DNA of 64,000 bases, taken from NCBI RefSeq assembly GCF_008297955.1, contig NZ_VTPY01000005.1, positions 310,001 through 374,000 on the forward strand, read 5' to 3'. The notes beneath the pieces were generated by a model. That model ran no database searches. It was not told the origin of the DNA and was given only the letters and a program-made list of their open reading frames with translations. Source of the DNA: Billgrantia pellis. Its GTDB lineage: Bacteria; Pseudomonadota; Gammaproteobacteria; Pseudomonadales; Halomonadaceae. This document shows, one piece after another, positions 55,546 to 62,734 of the stretch; position 1 is the stretch's first letter; each line of letters begins with the position of its first letter. The position numbers were made by a program, and so were the translations under genes.

Positions 55546-57222
55546 ATGAGCACCCACACCCTTCCCGAATATTCCGCCTACCTCGAGCGATTCTCCATCG
55601 ACGAGGTCATCGCCCGACTCGATGATCACGTCGATGGCAAGTTCAATGCGTACGAGTCCTGCTGTGGACGCCATCTGCGTGCCGGTCGCGGCGAGGTGCT
55701 CGCATTGGTGCACGAAGATGCCCAGGGTAGCGCCAACCGCCTTACCTATGCCGAACTCGAGGCCCGGAGTGCGAAGCTGGCCGGCTGGTTCGCCGAGCAT
55801 GGCCTGGGAGTGGGTGATCGTATCGCCTGCATGCTGCCGCGCTCGCCCGAACTGCTGGTGGCGGTGCTGGCGGCCTGGCGTATCGGCGCCGTTTACCAGC
55901 CGCTGTTCACCGCCTTCGGCCCCGATGCCGTCGATTATCGCCTCGGCCGCGCCGACACCAAGCTGGTGATTACCGACTCGGTCAACCGTTTCAAGTTCGA
56001 CGGCCTGACACAGAGCCCTCCGGTGCTTGCCGTGGGGGGGGCTGGCGTAGGCCGCGATTCCGACTGGGATTGGGCCGAGGCGCTGGGGCATAGCCCGATC
56101 CAGACCCAGCCGCCGCGGCTGGCGCCGGACGCCCCTTTCCTGCAGATGTTCACTTCGGGCACCGTGGGCAAGCCCAAGGGCGTCGCGGTACCGCTTTCCG
56201 CCATGCCGGCCTTCGCGCTCTACATGGAACTTGCCATCGATCTGCGCGAAAGCGACCGCTTCTGGAACATGGCCGATCCGGGTTGGGCTTACGGGCTCTA
56301 CTACGCCATTGCCGGACCGCTGCTGCTGGGCGTCACCACGCACTTCTGCGAGGCGGGCTTCAGCGCCGAAGGGGCGCTGGACTTCATGACGCGACACCGC
56401 ATCACCAATTTCGCCGCCGCGCCCACCGCCTATCGTCTGATGAAGGCTTCGGGCCTGTTCGACAGCGCCCATGAGACCCTCGAGCTACGCGTGGCCAGCT
56501 CGGCTGGCGAGCCCCTCAACACCGAAGTGGTGACTTGGGTCGAGCGCTCGCTGGGCTGTTCGGTCATGGATCACTATGGGCAAACCGAAACCGGCATGAC
56601 GTGCTGCAATCACCATGCGCTGGAGCACCCCAAGCACGTCGGTGCCATGGGCGTGCCGATGCCGGGTTATCGGCTCGCCATCCTGGACGCCGAATACAAC
56701 GAGCTGCCCCCCGGGGAGCCGGGGGTACTGGCGGTGGACATCGCACGCTCGCCGGCGCACTTCTTCGCCGGTTACACCTGGCAGGAGAAACATCCGTTCG
56801 CCAACGGTTACTACCTGACCGGCGACGTGGTGATCCGCAATGAGGATGGCACCTTCCAGTTCGCCGGCCGTGACGACGATATTATCACCACCGCGGGCTA
56901 CCGCGTCGGGCCCACCGACGTCGAGAATACGGTCATGACCCATCCCGCGGTGGCGGAATCCGCTGCGGTGGGGCAGCCCGATGAGATTCGCGGTGAAATC
57001 ATCAAGTCCTACATCGTGCTGCGTGAAGGCTTCGAGGCCAGCGATGCCCTGGCCGACGAAATTCGTCAGCGTGTGCGCGAACGGCTTTCCACCCATGCCT
57101 TCCCGCGGGTGATCGAGTTCGTCGACACCCTGCCCAAGACGCCCAGCGGCAAGATCCAGCGCTTCAAGCTGCGCGCCGACGCCGCCGAGAAGGCGGAAGC
57201 CGGTGCGCCGGCAGCGAAATGA
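55546..57222 (+). CDS. Acyl-CoA synthetase (AMP-forming, medium-chain/acetyl type)
   Basis: 558 residues. AMP-binding P-loop MFTSGTVGKPKGVAVP, DHYGQTETGM, GYYLTGDVVIRNEDGTFQFAGRDDDII and the C-terminal lysine region KTPSGKIQRFKLR. Resembles the Acs/MACS branch rather than FadD, so short to medium or branched acids are expected. First gene of synthetase-SDR; GAGGG ribosome site 10 bases upstream. Confidence 0.9.
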   Translation: MSTHTLPEYSAYLERFSIDEVIARLDDHVDGKFNAYESCCGRHLRAGRGEVLALVHEDAQGSANRLTYAELEARSAKLAGWFAEHGLGVGDRIACMLPRSPELLVAVLAAWRIGAVYQPLFTAFGPDAVDYRLGRADTKLVITDSVNRFKFDGLTQSPPVLAVGGAGVGRDSDWDWAEALGHSPIQTQPPRLAPDAPFLQMFTSGTVGKPKGVAVPLSAMPAFALYMELAIDLRESDRFWNMADPGWAYGLYYAIAGPLLLGVTTHFCEAGFSAEGALDFMTRHRITNFAAAPTAYRLMKASGLFDSAHETLELRVASSAGEPLNTEVVTWVERSLGCSVMDHYGQTETGMTCCNHHALEHPKHVGAMGVPMPGYRLAILDAEYNELPPGEPGVLAVDIARSPAHFFAGYTWQEKHPFANGYYLTGDVVIRNEDGTFQFAGRDDDIITTAGYRVGPTDVENTVMTHPAVAESAAVGQPDEIRGEIIKSYIVLREGFEASDALADEIRQRVRERLSTHAFPRVIEFVDTLPKTPSGKIQRFKLRADAAEKAEAGAPAAK

Positions 57223-57239
57223 ACCGGGAGATCCCATAG

Positions 57240-58007
57240 ATGCAAGTGAAGGACCGTACGTTTCTGATTACCGGCGCCGCCTCCGGCCTGGGGGCGGCCA
57301 CCGCCGAGCGCATCGTTGCCGGCGGTGGCCGGGTGGTGCTGTGCGACCTCAGCGAAGCCGTCGAGGCGCATGCAGAAGCGCTGGGTGACGCCGCGCGCGC
57401 GGTGCGGGGCGACGTCACCTCGGCCGACGACATGCAGGCGGTGATCGATGCGGCCGTTGCGCTTGGCGGTGAGAGTGGGCTGGCCGGCGTAGTGCACTGC
57501 GCCGGTGTGGTCAGCGTGGCCAAGCTGGTCGACCGCGAGGGCAACCCCGCCGATCTCGACGCCTATGCCCGCACCGTACAGATCAACCTGGTCGGCACCT
57601 TCAATGTCATGCGCTTGGCGGCCGCCGCCATGGCTCGGAATGCGCCGGGTGAAGATGGCGAGCGTGGGGTGATCGTCAATACCGCCTCCATCGCCGCCTT
57701 CGACGGTCAGGTCGGCCAGTGCGCCTACAGTGCTTCCAAGGCCGGCGTGGTGGGCATGAACTTGCCAGCGGCGCGTGAATTGTCTCGTCACGGCGTGCGT
57801 GTCATGGCGATAGCGCCCGGCGTATTCCAGACCCCGATGATGAGTGACATCCCCGACGAGGCGGCTAAGGCGCTAGCCGCCGCGGTACCGTTCCCCAAGC
57901 GGCTTGGGTTTCCTGATGAATTCGCTCGGCTGGTCGAGCAGATCATTACCAACCCCATGCTCAACGGCGAAGTGATCCGGCTGGATGGCGGCATTCGCAT
58001 GCAGTGA
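57240..58007 (+). CDS. SDR family 3-hydroxyacyl-CoA dehydrogenase (HSD10-like)
   Basis: 255 residues. NAD site [13 protein letters not shown], catalytic Ser in [11 protein letters not shown], Tyr-x3-Lys in YSASKAG, and the C-terminal [13 protein letters not shown] typical of type II 3-hydroxyacyl-CoA dehydrogenases, which oxidise 3-hydroxy- and 2-methyl-3-hydroxyacyl-CoAs. Starts 17 bases after the synthetase. Provides the ketoacyl-CoA for the thiolase encoded across the tetR gene. Confidence 0.9.
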   Translation: MQVKDRTFLITGAASGLGAATAERIVAGGGRVVLCDLSEAVEAHAEALGDAARAVRGDVTSADDMQAVIDAAVALGGESGLAGVVHCAGVVSVAKLVDREGNPADLDAYARTVQINLVGTFNVMRLAAAAMARNAPGEDGERGVIVNTASIAAFDGQVGQCAYSASKAGVVGMNLPAARELSRHGVRVMAIAPGVFQTPMMSDIPDEAAKALAAAVPFPKRLGFPDEFARLVEQIITNPMLNGEVIRLDGGIRMQ

Positions 58008-58095
58008 GCGTTGGTGGGGGCCGCTTGGCAGGTGTCGGCTGGCGCGCTAGCGTGTGGCGCACGACAAGACGCGCCAAGAACAGGGGAGTGCCCGC

Positions 58096-58548
58096 ATGGC
58101 CAGCCAGGAGACCGGCTCCGACCTTCAACTCGACAACCAGCTCTGCTTTACGCTCTACACGACCTCGCTGCTGATGACCAAGTTCTACAAGCCCCTGCTC
58201 AAGGGGCTTGGCCTTACCTATCCCCAATACCTGGTGCTGCTCACCCTTTGGCAGGAGGACGGTCAAAGCGCCGGCGCCATCAGCCGACGTCTGATGACCG
58301 ATACCGGCTCGCTGACGCCCGTATTCAAGCGCCTGGAGGCTGATGGGCTGCTAAAGCGGGTGCGTAGCCGCCGTGACGAACGGGTCGTCGAGCTGTTTCT
58401 CACCGAGCGGGGCAGGGCCATGCAATCGCAGGCCGAGGAGATACCCGACTGCGTGGTCATGGCCAGCGGCCAGTCGCCAGACGAACTGGTCGAACTCAAG
58501 GCGCGTCTCGAGATGCTGCGCGATAGGCTCGAGGAAGCCATGCCCTGA
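58096..58548 (+). CDS. MarR family regulator, OhrR-like
   Basis: 150 residues. Begins with LDNQLCFTLYTTSLLMTKFYKPLLKGLGLTYPQYLVL in the pattern of OhrR, with Cys17 at the position of the peroxide-sensing cysteine, followed by a winged helix (LMTDTGSLTPVFKRLEADGLL) and the wing RSRRDERVVELFLTE. OhrR represses ohr and is released when the Cys is oxidised by organic hydroperoxides. No ohr gene is in the window. Start chosen after GGGGAG at 58083-58088. Confidence 0.88.
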   Translation: MASQETGSDLQLDNQLCFTLYTTSLLMTKFYKPLLKGLGLTYPQYLVLLTLWQEDGQSAGAISRRLMTDTGSLTPVFKRLEADGLLKRVRSRRDERVVELFLTERGRAMQSQAEEIPDCVVMASGQSPDELVELKARLEMLRDRLEEAMP

Positions 58549-58941
58549 CCACGCCTGCCTCTGACTCAATCACGCTACCGCCGTATGGCTCGCTTAATTG
58601 CTTAGTGCACAATAGTTTATTGTTATTTTGATTGGTGCGCGTTCTATTGGTGTGATTCGAGAGTTCTGTAATCTGTTGCAGCAAGTAGTTTTCTCTTTCA
58701 AGCACTCTCCTGAGCCGAATAGACGAGGTTCGCCGTGGCTTGCACTCCGATGTTGAGCCTGGCTGCCGGTGTGGCATGGGTGAGCCTTCGTCGGGTCGTC
58801 ACGAGCATGAATAAAACGAGCGCTTGACTAAGCGTTGCATGCAGGCTAGTTTCAAACACATGTTTGAAAGAGGCTTTGCCGCTTTCACGCGACCGACTTC
58901 AGGCGACCTTTTTGCCCAGGCGATCTTTTGGAGAAGTGGAG
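58549..58941. other. Intergenic region before the acyl-CoA dehydrogenase gene
   Basis: 393 bases without a supported gene. More AT-rich than its surroundings near 58600-58650. Holds a small palindrome ACAATA-GTT-TATTGT (58609-58623), an AGCGCTTG motif and a PsrA-like palindrome (described separately). Confidence 0.6.
58817..58869 (+). promoter_or_regulatory. Promoter with AGCGCTTG motif and PsrA-like operator
   Basis: CGAGCGCTTG (58817-58826, identical to 10 bases at 55409) runs into TTGACT (58824-58829); 17 bases later is a -10-like TAGTTT (58847-58852). The perfect palindrome TTTCAAACA-CA-TGTTTGAAA (58850-58869) covers the -10 edge and start region. Its core CAAAC-N4-GTTTG fits the PsrA consensus. 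Confidence 0.6.
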
Positions 58942-60753
58942 ATGCCCGACTATCAGGCCCCCCTGCGCGACCTTCGTTTCGTGATGGACGAAATGCTGAA
59001 CTATCCCGCTCACTATGCCCGCTTGCCGGGTGGTGAAGAGGCCACACCCGACGTGGTGACCGCCATTCTCGAGGAGGGCGCTCGCTTCGCACGCGAGGTA
59101 CTGCTGCCGCTGAACCAGAGCGGCGATCAGGAGGGATGCCTGCTGGAGGGTGGTGAGGTCAAGGCGCCAAAGGGCTTCAGGGAAGCCTACCAGCAATTCG
59201 TCGAGGGCGGCTGGCCGAGCCTTGCCGCCGATCCTGCCCACGGCGGTCAGGGGCTGCCTCATTCGCTGGCCATGGCGCTCAACGAGATGATCTGCTCCAC
59301 CAACCTGGCCTGGGGCATGTATCCCGGCCTCTCCCATGGCGCCGCTGATGCCCTGCGCCACCATGGTACCGAGGAGCAGCAGGCCACCTATCTCACCAAG
59401 CTGGTGGAAGGCGTATGGACCGGCACCATGTGCCTGACCGAACCGCACTGCGGCACCGATCTGGGGCTGATCAAGACCCGCGCTGTGCCTACCGCCGACG
59501 GTGCCTATGAGATCACCGGCACCAAGATCTTCATCTCCGCCGGCGAGCACGACCTGGCCGAGAACATCGTTCACCTGGTGCTGGCCAAGCTGCCGGATGC
59601 GCCGGAGGGCTCCAAGGGCATCTCGCTGTTCGTAGTGCCCAAGTTCTTGCCCGATGCCGAAGGCAACCCCGGCAAGCGTAACGGCGTCAGCTGTGGCTCG
59701 CTCGAGCACAAGATGGGCATCCATGGCAATGCGACCTGCGTGATGAACTTCGATGGCGCCCGTGGCTTCCTCGTGGGTCCGCCCAACAAGGGGCTGGCGT
59801 GCATGTTCACCATGATGAACGCTGCGCGCCTGGGCGTGGGTATTCAGGGGTTGGGCCTGACCGAGGCGAGCTTCCAGAACGCGCTGGCCTATGCCCGCGA
59901 CCGCCTGCAGATGCGTGCGCTCTCTGGGCCCAAGGCGCCGGAAAGACCCGCTGATCCGATCATCGTTCACCCCGACGTGCGACGCATGCTGCTGACGCAG
60001 AAGGCCTTCGCCGAAGGCGGGCGGATGCTGGTGCTATACACCGCCCAGATGCTCGATATCGTCGAACATGGCCAGGACGCGTCGGAGCGTGAGCATGCCG
60101 AGACCCTGCTCAGCCTGCTGACGCCGATTGTCAAGGCGTTCCTCACCGAGGTGGGCTTCGAGGCCACCAACGAAGGCGTGCAGGTTTTCGGTGGCCACGG
60201 CTTCATTCAGGAGTGGGGCATGGAGCAACTGGTACGCGATGCGCGTATCACGCGCCTCTACGAGGGCACTACCGGTATTCAGGCCCTCGACCTGCTGGGC
60301 CGCAAGGTGCTGATGAGCCAGGGCGAGAGTCTCAAGGTCTTCACCAAGGAAATTCACACGTTCTGCAAGGCAGAAGAAGCCAACGGCGAGCTGGCCGAAT
60401 TCGTCGGCCCGCTGGCCAAGCTCAACGCCGAATGGGGCGAGCTGACCATGGGCATCGGCATGAAGGCCATGAACGATCGGGAGGAAGTGGGCGCGGCCAG
60501 TGTCGATTACCTGATGTACTCCGGCTACGTGACGCTTGCCTACCTCTTTGCCCGCGCGGCGAAGCAGGCTCGCGAGGCGCTCTCGGCGGGCAGCGACGAA
60601 GCGGCCTTCTACGAGGCCAAGATCCACACAGCGCGCTTTTACTTCCAGCGTCTGTTGCCGCGCACCCTGGCTCATGCTCGCATGATTCAGGCTGGCGCCG
60701 AGCCGCTGATGGCACTGTCACCGGAGGATTTCGGTCGCGGTTTCGAAATCTGA
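58942..60753 (+). CDS. Acyl-CoA dehydrogenase, long (about 600-residue) type
   Basis: 603 residues, longer than typical 380-residue enzymes because of a C-terminal domain. FAD/substrate landmarks: MCLTEPHCGTDLGLIKTRA, GTKIFISAGEHDLAENIVHLVLA, EHKMGIHGNATC, QVFGGHGFIQEWGMEQLVRDARI and YEGTTGIQALDLLGRKVL. Similar to FadE-type and DmdC-type enzymes; which acyl-CoA it takes cannot be told. Start at the ATG after GGAGAAGTGGAG gives the family's N-terminus (MPDYQAPLRDLRF). Probably fatty-acid controlled through the operator upstream. Confidence 0.92.
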   Translation: MPDYQAPLRDLRFVMDEMLNYPAHYARLPGGEEATPDVVTAILEEGARFAREVLLPLNQSGDQEGCLLEGGEVKAPKGFREAYQQFVEGGWPSLAADPAHGGQGLPHSLAMALNEMICSTNLAWGMYPGLSHGAADALRHHGTEEQQATYLTKLVEGVWTGTMCLTEPHCGTDLGLIKTRAVPTADGAYEITGTKIFISAGEHDLAENIVHLVLAKLPDAPEGSKGISLFVVPKFLPDAEGNPGKRNGVSCGSLEHKMGIHGNATCVMNFDGARGFLVGPPNKGLACMFTMMNAARLGVGIQGLGLTEASFQNALAYARDRLQMRALSGPKAPERPADPIIVHPDVRRMLLTQKAFAEGGRMLVLYTAQMLDIVEHGQDASEREHAETLLSLLTPIVKAFLTEVGFEATNEGVQVFGGHGFIQEWGMEQLVRDARITRLYEGTTGIQALDLLGRKVLMSQGESLKVFTKEIHTFCKAEEANGELAEFVGPLAKLNAEWGELTMGIGMKAMNDREEVGAASVDYLMYSGYVTLAYLFARAAKQAREALSAGSDEAAFYEAKIHTARFYFQRLLPRTLAHARMIQAGAEPLMALSPEDFGRGFEI

Positions 60754-60798
60754 CGTCGATCGAGCATGTCTCTCGGTCAGGTGACCGATCGGTGGTTT

Positions 60799-60823
60799 GC
60801 GGCGGGCCTTGCCCGCCGCTTTT
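60799..60823 (+). terminator. Rho-independent terminator after acyl-CoA dehydrogenase
   Basis: Nine-base perfect stem GCGGCGGGC/GCCCGCCGC with a CTT loop, then TTTT. Confidence 0.85.
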
Positions 60824-60944
60824 CGTTGGGCTTCGTTCGGCTGGTTTCTCGCCACTGGCATTCCGCGGTCGGCTCCGTCGTCGCACTGGGACCGTCGTGC
60901 GTCTCCCGCCGTCCTCATGGAAGATGGAAGAGCTGCGGGGCGTC

Positions 60945-61247
60945 TCATGTCAGCGGGGGGTAGCCCAGCGCGTCGCGTATCCGTTCGGCATGGCGGGCCA
61001 CCCAGGCCGGGTCGATGGGGCCCCAGTCGACGATCGTATAGCGCCCGCTGTTGTGACGTTGGCCTGGCGTGGGCCGAAATTCGTAGCGCACGTCCAATTC
61101 CTCCAGTGCTTTCAGCGTGTCCTGCGCAGTACGCCGTGGCATGCCGGTGGCCTCGAGGAGAGCCGGCACGCTGGCGATGCCGTGCTCGATCAGGTGGGCC
61201 AGGTAAAGGCGTCGGTAGAAGCTGGACTGTGTCTTGCTGAGTGTCAT
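60945..61247 (-). CDS. Small winged-helix DNA-binding protein
   Basis: 100 residues. A helix-turn-helix is visible (LIEHGIASVPALLEATGMPRRTAQDTLKALEELDV), followed by a wing and IVDWGPIDPAWVARHAERI. Start chosen at MTLSKTQSSFYRRLYLAHL; the upstream open frame is Arg-rich and not protein-like. Conserved-looking YfeC/DUF-type regulator; targets unknown. Stands alone between convergent and divergent neighbours. Confidence 0.75.
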   Translation of the reverse strand: MTLSKTQSSFYRRLYLAHLIEHGIASVPALLEATGMPRRTAQDTLKALEELDVRYEFRPTPGQRHNSGRYTIVDWGPIDPAWVARHAERIRDALGYPPLT

Positions 61248-61402
61248 GCGGAATTTCCTGGAATCGGGGCGCTGCCGACAGCATAGCGTCCGCCGGCGGG
61301 CGGCCTCCACCCCCGCCTTGCCCTGTACCGAGCGCCTTCATCACCTACAGTGAAGGAGTGACCCTGCAGCACTTGGCAAGGACGGCATAACGGAGGAGAG
61401 CC

Positions 61403-61669
61403 ATGTCAACCCAACAAATGGAAGTGAGCAAACACGAGCTGAAAGAACAGGTAGGGCGCTGCATGTTCGGGGAGCGCTTGGTGATCGAGCACGAGGGCAA
61501 GCGTTTCTCGGCACGTGTACAGCATGTCGGGGTTACCGGAGTGAAAGTCGTTCCCGAGACGGATCTGCTGGAGCATGAGGGAGAGCCGGGCGATCTCAAC
61601 GGTGTCACCGTCTCTTACGACGATATCCGCGAGGTGGAGGTGGGAGACGTCATCTACCAGTTGAAGTAG
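61403..61669 (+). CDS. Small acidic protein of unknown function (88 aa)
   Basis: 88 residues, acidic, mostly predicted beta strands (ERLVIEHEGKRFSARVQHVGVTGVKVVPE, then VTVSYDDIREVEVGDVIYQL), possibly a small barrel. No signal peptide. Good GGAGGAGAG ribosome site. I do not recognise a family. Confidence 0.7.
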   Translation: MSTQQMEVSKHELKEQVGRCMFGERLVIEHEGKRFSARVQHVGVTGVKVVPETDLLEHEGEPGDLNGVTVSYDDIREVEVGDVIYQLK

Positions 61670-61674
61670 GGGGC

Positions 61675-62136
61675 TTATTCGTCTCGCTCGGCATGCGAGG
61701 CGAGTCGCTCCAGCGCACGCTTGAGCCTCGGGTCGTCGATATCGGCGGCACAGGCGGATATCTCGTCGGCGGCCGGGGCCGGCAGTCGGCGAACCTGGCG
61801 AAGGGGGGGCTTGACGGGGCGCACCGGACGCACCTTCAGAGTGAAGCCGCTTACCGGGGCGAACTCGGGCAGGCGATGCAACAGGTCGAGCAGGCGCGGC
61901 TGCTCATAGCGCAGCCAAGTCAGCCATACGGCGCGATCGGTGAGTAGCGTCAACTTGCCGTCGCGAAACCCCCCGACGAAGACATGGTCGCGTACTTCTT
62001 CGGGCAAGTGGTCTCGCAGGTGCTGCTGGGCCTGGGCGATGGCCTTCGCGATGCGCATCAGCGGCGCCAGCTCGCCACGCCCGTCGAGCAAGCGTGACAT
62101 GGGCTGGGCTCGTGAACGCTTAACCTTTATACTCAT
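61675..62136 (-). CDS. dciA: DUF721 / DciA-type protein
   Basis: 153 residues. N-terminal KH-like DUF721 domain (LMRIAKAIAQAQQHLRDHLPEEVRDHVFVGGFRDGKLTLLTDRAVWLTWLRYEQPRLLDLL) with a Pro/Arg/Val linker (TLKVRPVRPVKPP) and a C-terminal helical tail. DciA is the replicative helicase operator in bacteria lacking DnaC. Start at MSIKVKRSRAQP; further upstream the frame is not conserved-looking. Divergent from the secA region, a common neighbourhood. Confidence 0.85.
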   Translation of the reverse strand: MSIKVKRSRAQPMSRLLDGRGELAPLMRIAKAIAQAQQHLRDHLPEEVRDHVFVGGFRDGKLTLLTDRAVWLTWLRYEQPRLLDLLHRLPEFAPVSGFTLKVRPVRPVKPPLRQVRRLPAPAADEISACAADIDDPRLKRALERLASHAERDE

Positions 62137-62277
62137 GAGCTTGTTTCTCGGGGCGGAAGCCTTGTCCGGATGACGCGGGCAGGTCGAACATACCATCTGC
62201 CTCGGAATGCGCTAACCGGCGTTCGTCGCCGGCGCCCGACACATCACAGCCTATCACGCTCGGAGTTCGTCGACAGC

Positions 62278-62658
62278 ATGACCGCCGCCCCGATCACGCA
62301 CCAGCGCACCGACAGCCCGCCCTCGGGGGCGGTGACACGCTGCCGGTTGCGTTCGCGCTGGTGGCTGGCGGGCCTGTTGGTGACTTGCCTGCTGCCGGCG
62401 GGGCTGTCCCAAGCGGAAACGCTGCGCCTCGCCGAGCGAGTGGTCCATACCTGCATTCTCGCTCCGACGCTGATGCGCGCGCGCTGCCGCTACGTGGCGC
62501 GCCGACGCGCTTCACCGCACTGGCCACCGCGTCGCCTGGTCGTCACCGCGCATCGGACGCCCACCCCACGTCGACCGCGGCCGTTCCGTGCCCGCTGGGC
62601 GGCCGCGCATGACGTCCTGACGCGCCGCGGCCCGCCCGGTGTGTGTCGCTGCCCTTGA
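62278..62658 (+). CDS. Putative SecM-like secretion monitor with RGPP arrest motif
   Basis: 126 residues, immediately upstream of secA. Signal peptide: basic RCRLRSR (21-27), hydrophobic [16 protein letters not shown] (28-43), cut site SQA-E (44-47). The mature part is Arg/Pro-rich and not enzyme-like. Near the end is RRGPPG: Arg117-Gly118-Pro119-Pro120, six residues before the C-terminus, preceded by Phe103 and Trp107. E. coli SecM has the same plan: signal peptide, F...W... then R-A-G-P close to the stop, then secA. RAPP-type motifs stall ribosomes in ApdA/ApdP. GGAG lies 12 bases before the ATG, a rather long spacing; a GTG at codon 19 is an alternative start. It could be a spurious ORF in GC-rich DNA, but the signal peptide argues against that. 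Confidence 0.55.
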   Translation: MTAAPITHQRTDSPPSGAVTRCRLRSRWWLAGLLVTCLLPAGLSQAETLRLAERVVHTCILAPTLMRARCRYVARRRASPHWPPRRLVVTAHRTPTPRRPRPFRARWAAAHDVLTRRGPPGVCRCP

Positions 62659-62670
62659 TCCACGATACTA

Positions 62671-62705
62671 CCGGCGGGGCTGGTTCGGACCAGTCTTCGC
62701 GCCGG
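62671..62705 (+). repeat. Stem-loop in the secM-like/secA intergenic region
   Basis: Inner stem CTGGT/ACCAG with a TCGG loop (62680-62693) and outer stem CCGGCG (62671-62676) with CGCCGG (62700-62705). It lies between the stop of the upstream ORF and the secA ribosome site and could take part in folding that controls secA translation. Confidence 0.5.
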
Positions 62706-62734
62706 CTAACGCGACACGCAGAGATGGACGTCTC

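Noticed and set aside
55546-60753. DMSP demethylation (DmdB/DmdC) pathway
   Set aside because: The dehydrogenase resembles DmdC in length, but the synthetase is not FadD/DmdB-like and there is no DmdA or DmdD; general acyl-CoA oxidation explains the genes better.
62170-62277. 36-codon upstream extension of the secM-like ORF
   Set aside because: Would put a long Arg-rich stretch before the signal peptide; a start at 62278 or the GTG at codon 19 gives a normal secretory N-terminus.
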